This document shows, piece by piece, positions 62,043-64,000 of a stretch of DNA of 64,000 bases; positions within the stretch are counted from its first letter, which is position 1, and each line of letters starts with the position of its first letter. The stretch is from positions 119,535-183,534 of the forward strand of contig NZ_JANKAS010000006.1 of NCBI RefSeq assembly GCF_024622505.1. The letters are read 5' to 3'. Below the pieces are notes generated by a model, which saw nothing but the letters and a program-made list of their open reading frames with translations, had not been told where the DNA came from and ran no database searches. Origin of the DNA: Irregularibacter muris. GTDB taxonomy: Bacteria > Bacillota > Clostridia > Eubacteriales > Garciellaceae. The translations under genes and the position numbers were made by a program.

Positions 62043-62058
62043 TTTTGGAGGGATCAAT

Positions 62059-63558
62059 TTGACAAATGAAGAGAATCATGCAATAGGGGAAGAAAACCTA
62101 AATGAAATCCTAAAAGTTCGTCGAGAAAAACTAAAGGAACTACAGGAAAAAGGAAAAAACCCCTTTGTTATAGAAAAATATGAAAGAACTCATCAATCCC
62201 AGGAGATCATAAATCATTTTGAAACCCTAGAGGGCAAAATTGTTTCCCTAGCAGGAAGGATTGTTTCCAAGAGAGGACATGGTAAGGCTAGTTTCGCCCA
62301 TATCCAAGATATGCAGGGTAGAATTCAAATCTACGTTCGTATGGATCAAATAGGTGAAGAAGCTTATGAGGAATATACTACCTATGATTTAGGAGATATT
62401 ATAGGGATAGAAGGAGAAGTATTCCGTACAAAAAAAGGTGAAATATCGGTTAAGGCTAAAAAAGTAACCTTATTGACAAAGTCCTTACAACCTCTGCCAG
62501 AAAAATGGCATGGATTAAAGGATCAAGAATTAAGATATCGTCAAAGATATACCGACTTAATTGTAAATCCAGAGGTAAGAGAGCTCTTTGTTAAGAGATC
62601 AAAAATGATTAAAGAGATAAGAGAGTTTTTGGATAATAGAGGTTATCTAGAAGTAGAAACTCCTATTTTAAATACCATAGCTGGGGGAGCCAATGCAAAA
62701 CCCTTCATTACCCATCATAATACCCTAGATATTGATATGTATTTAAGAATTGCCAATGAGTTGTATTTAAAACGACTTATTGTAGGGGGCTTTGATAAGG
62801 TATATGAAATGGGAAGGATGTTTAGAAATGAGGGAATGTCCTATAAACATAACCCAGAGTATACTGCTATTGAACTCTATGAGGCCTATGTGGACTACCA
62901 CACTATGATGGAAATCACAGAAAACCTTGTAGAACATGTGGCCAAAAAAGTATTGGGGACGACAAAGATAAGTTATGGTGAAAAAGAAATTGAATTAAAG
63001 GCGCCATGGAAACGGGTGGCTATGCATGAATTAGTAAAAGATAAAACGGGTATTGATTTTATGTCAGCAGCTAGTGATGAAGAGGCTAGAGCTTTGGCCA
63101 GTAAGTTAGATAGAATTGAAAACATCACCACCATGACAAAGGGACAAATCATCAATGCCATTTTTGAAGAATATTGTGAAGAAGATATGATTCAGCCTAC
63201 CTTTGTACTTCATCATCCAGTAGAGGTATCCCCTCTAGCCAAAAGAAATCCAGAAAATCCTGCTATTACAAATCGTTTTGAAGCTTTTATATACGGCCGG
63301 GAAATAGCCAATGGATTCTCAGAGTTAAATGATCCCATTGATCAAAAACAGAGATTTATGTCTCAGTTAGAAGCAAGGGAAGCAGGAGATGAAGAAGCAC
63401 ATATGATGGATGAAGACTTTATTCATGCTTTAGAAATAGGACTACCCCCTACAGCAGGGTTGGGTATAGGCATTGATAGACTTATCATGTTCCTAACCAA
63501 TGTACAATCCATAAGGGATGTGCTCCTATTCCCTACTATGAAGCCAGAAGTAAAGTAA
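62059..63558 (+). CDS. lysS: Lysyl-tRNA synthetase (class II)
   Basis: 499 residues. N-terminal anticodon-binding OB fold (about 60-150), then the class II catalytic core with motif 2 ([23 protein letters not shown]) and motif 3 ([15 protein letters not shown]). TTG start preceded by GGAGGGA. No T-box leader; expressed from the greA promoter. Followed by the rRNA operon leader. Confidence 0.97.
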   Translation: MTNEENHAIGEENLNEILKVRREKLKELQEKGKNPFVIEKYERTHQSQEIINHFETLEGKIVSLAGRIVSKRGHGKASFAHIQDMQGRIQIYVRMDQIGEEAYEEYTTYDLGDIIGIEGEVFRTKKGEISVKAKKVTLLTKSLQPLPEKWHGLKDQELRYRQRYTDLIVNPEVRELFVKRSKMIKEIREFLDNRGYLEVETPILNTIAGGANAKPFITHHNTLDIDMYLRIANELYLKRLIVGGFDKVYEMGRMFRNEGMSYKHNPEYTAIELYEAYVDYHTMMEITENLVEHVAKKVLGTTKISYGEKEIELKAPWKRVAMHELVKDKTGIDFMSAASDEEARALASKLDRIENITTMTKGQIINAIFEEYCEEDMIQPTFVLHHPVEVSPLAKRNPENPAITNRFEAFIYGREIANGFSELNDPIDQKQRFMSQLEAREAGDEEAHMMDEDFIHALEIGLPPTAGLGIGIDRLIMFLTNVQSIRDVLLFPTMKPEVK

Positions 63559-63667
63559 ACCCATCTAGCTAAAGCAGAACATCAAGATTTGAGATGAGGG
63601 CTTTACCCCATCGGAACCCCCATCTTGCAGAAGGTGGAGTCTTAAAAATTGACAAAGATTTGTTTTC

Positions 63668-63705
63668 AAAGCCTGTCTATGATATCAACATTATAGATAG
63701 GCTTT
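63668..63705 (+). terminator. Weak terminator after lysS
   Basis: AAAGCCTGTCTAT pairs with ATAGATAGGCTTT (one G-U). The T run is short, so termination may be partial. Confidence 0.55.
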
Positions 63706-63722
63706 AAAATTTAAAAAACTAT

Positions 63723-63751
63723 TTGACAAAACAAAAGAGTCTTGCTATAAT
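63723..63751 (+). promoter_or_regulatory. rRNA operon promoter P1
   Basis: Perfect TTGACA (63723-63728) and TATAAT (63746-63751), spacer 17 bp. Confidence 0.9.
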
Positions 63752-63850
63752 GAAAAAGTCGTCAGCAAAAGAAGGACAAGGGGTAGAGGAAAGAGAACAA
63801 TCCTCCACAAAGTTTAGCAGGACAACCCCAAAAAAGATTTAAAAAAGTTG

Positions 63851-63879
63851 TTGACAAGACAAACAAGTTCCACTATAAT
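63851..63879 (+). promoter_or_regulatory. rRNA operon promoter P2
   Basis: Perfect TTGACA (63851-63856) and TATAAT (63874-63879), spacer 17 bp, 128 bp after P1. Confidence 0.92.
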
Positions 63880-63886
63880 AGTAAGA

Positions 63887-63930
63887 GTCGCCGCAAGAAA
63901 AGGCGACAAAGAAATTGATCTTTGAAAATA
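63887..63930 (+). promoter_or_regulatory. rRNA leader boxB-like hairpin and boxA
   Basis: GTCGCC (63887-63892) pairs with GGCGAC (63902-63907), then TGATCTTTGAAAA at 63916-63928 matches the antitermination boxA found ahead of Firmicutes 16S genes. The 16S gene itself begins beyond the window. Confidence 0.8.
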
Positions 63931-64000
63931 GAACAGTGTAAGGAAGTAAGGGCAAAACCTTAATTCTTTTGAAACAAATAACAAGCCAGAAGATTCTGGC

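Noticed and set aside
62043..62058. T-box or lysine riboswitch for lysS
   Set aside because: Only 16 bp separate greA and lysS; the leader lies before greA and has no T-box features.

Overview
The window is low-GC Firmicutes DNA, almost certainly from an anaerobic, endospore-forming member of the Clostridia. An Alkaliphilus/Natronincola-like relative is my best guess from gene content; this is not proven. The evidence is the sporulation genes (spoVT, yabP, yabQ, spoIIE, a SpoIID-type lipoprotein), strong AGGAGG-type ribosome sites, TTG/GTG starts, a Na+-pump-type biotin decarboxylase, formate-tetrahydrofolate ligase and ATP-type PEP carboxykinase.

Layout. (1) 1-11.4 kb: a short PBECR-like nuclease candidate, a small structured RNA, a mini PrsW-like membrane protein, then the conserved run mfd - prsA-like foldase - spoVT - MurJ/YabM-like flippase - mazG(yabN) - hup, a CIRCE-controlled hsp20, and a convergent wrbA. 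(2) 11.6-18.6 kb: a complete phosphate regulon (phoP-phoR, pstS-pstC-pstA-pstB-phoU) with four Pho-box-like repeats at exact 11-bp spacing before pstS, and a possible double-pseudoknot RNA between pstS and pstC. (3) 18.7-20.9 kb: a two-gene PadR / flavoprotein-membrane fusion module under a 36-bp palindrome; it looks acquired. (4) 21-34 kb: the yabO(rqcP)-yabPQ-divIC-yabR-ppx block, a UDG-like orphan, five tRNA genes, then spoIIE-tilS-hpt-ftsH. The spoIIE promoter has an array of Spo0A-box-like sites and an extended 21-bp spacer. (5) 34-47.5 kb: metabolism. A thioesterase, fhs, a sigma-54 activator, pckA, a sigma-54 promoter driving a GntP-type permease plus a LeuCD-type hydro-lyase, and a four-subunit methylmalonyl-CoA decarboxylase Na+ pump. 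(6) 47.5-51 kb: birA, a pan-motif-like leader with a pantothenate-type ECF S-component, coaX, dusB. (7) 51.2-58.2 kb: an envelope/stress island of small lipoproteins and secreted or membrane proteins around an ECF sigma/anti-sigma pair. I find three promoters with the same rare consensus (TGRGAC-N17-MGTCTWAY): one before the sigma gene and two before lipoprotein or membrane genes, which suggests an autoregulated local regulon. (8) 58.7-64 kb: an uncharacterised trio (HTH regulator, 'quinate dehydrogenase'-like protein, acyl-ACP-reductase-like dehydrogenase), greA-lysS, and a tandem-promoter rRNA leader that runs off the end of the window before 16S rRNA.

The genes are mostly ordinary chromosomal core. 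The parts that most deserve a second look are regulatory: the pstS-pstC RNA, the ECF promoter set, the sigma-54 promoter with its palindromic upstream site, the tandem pan-like hairpins, the unidentified structured RNA at 522-662, and the conserved trio before greA. I saw no CRISPR array, transposase, integrase or prophage.
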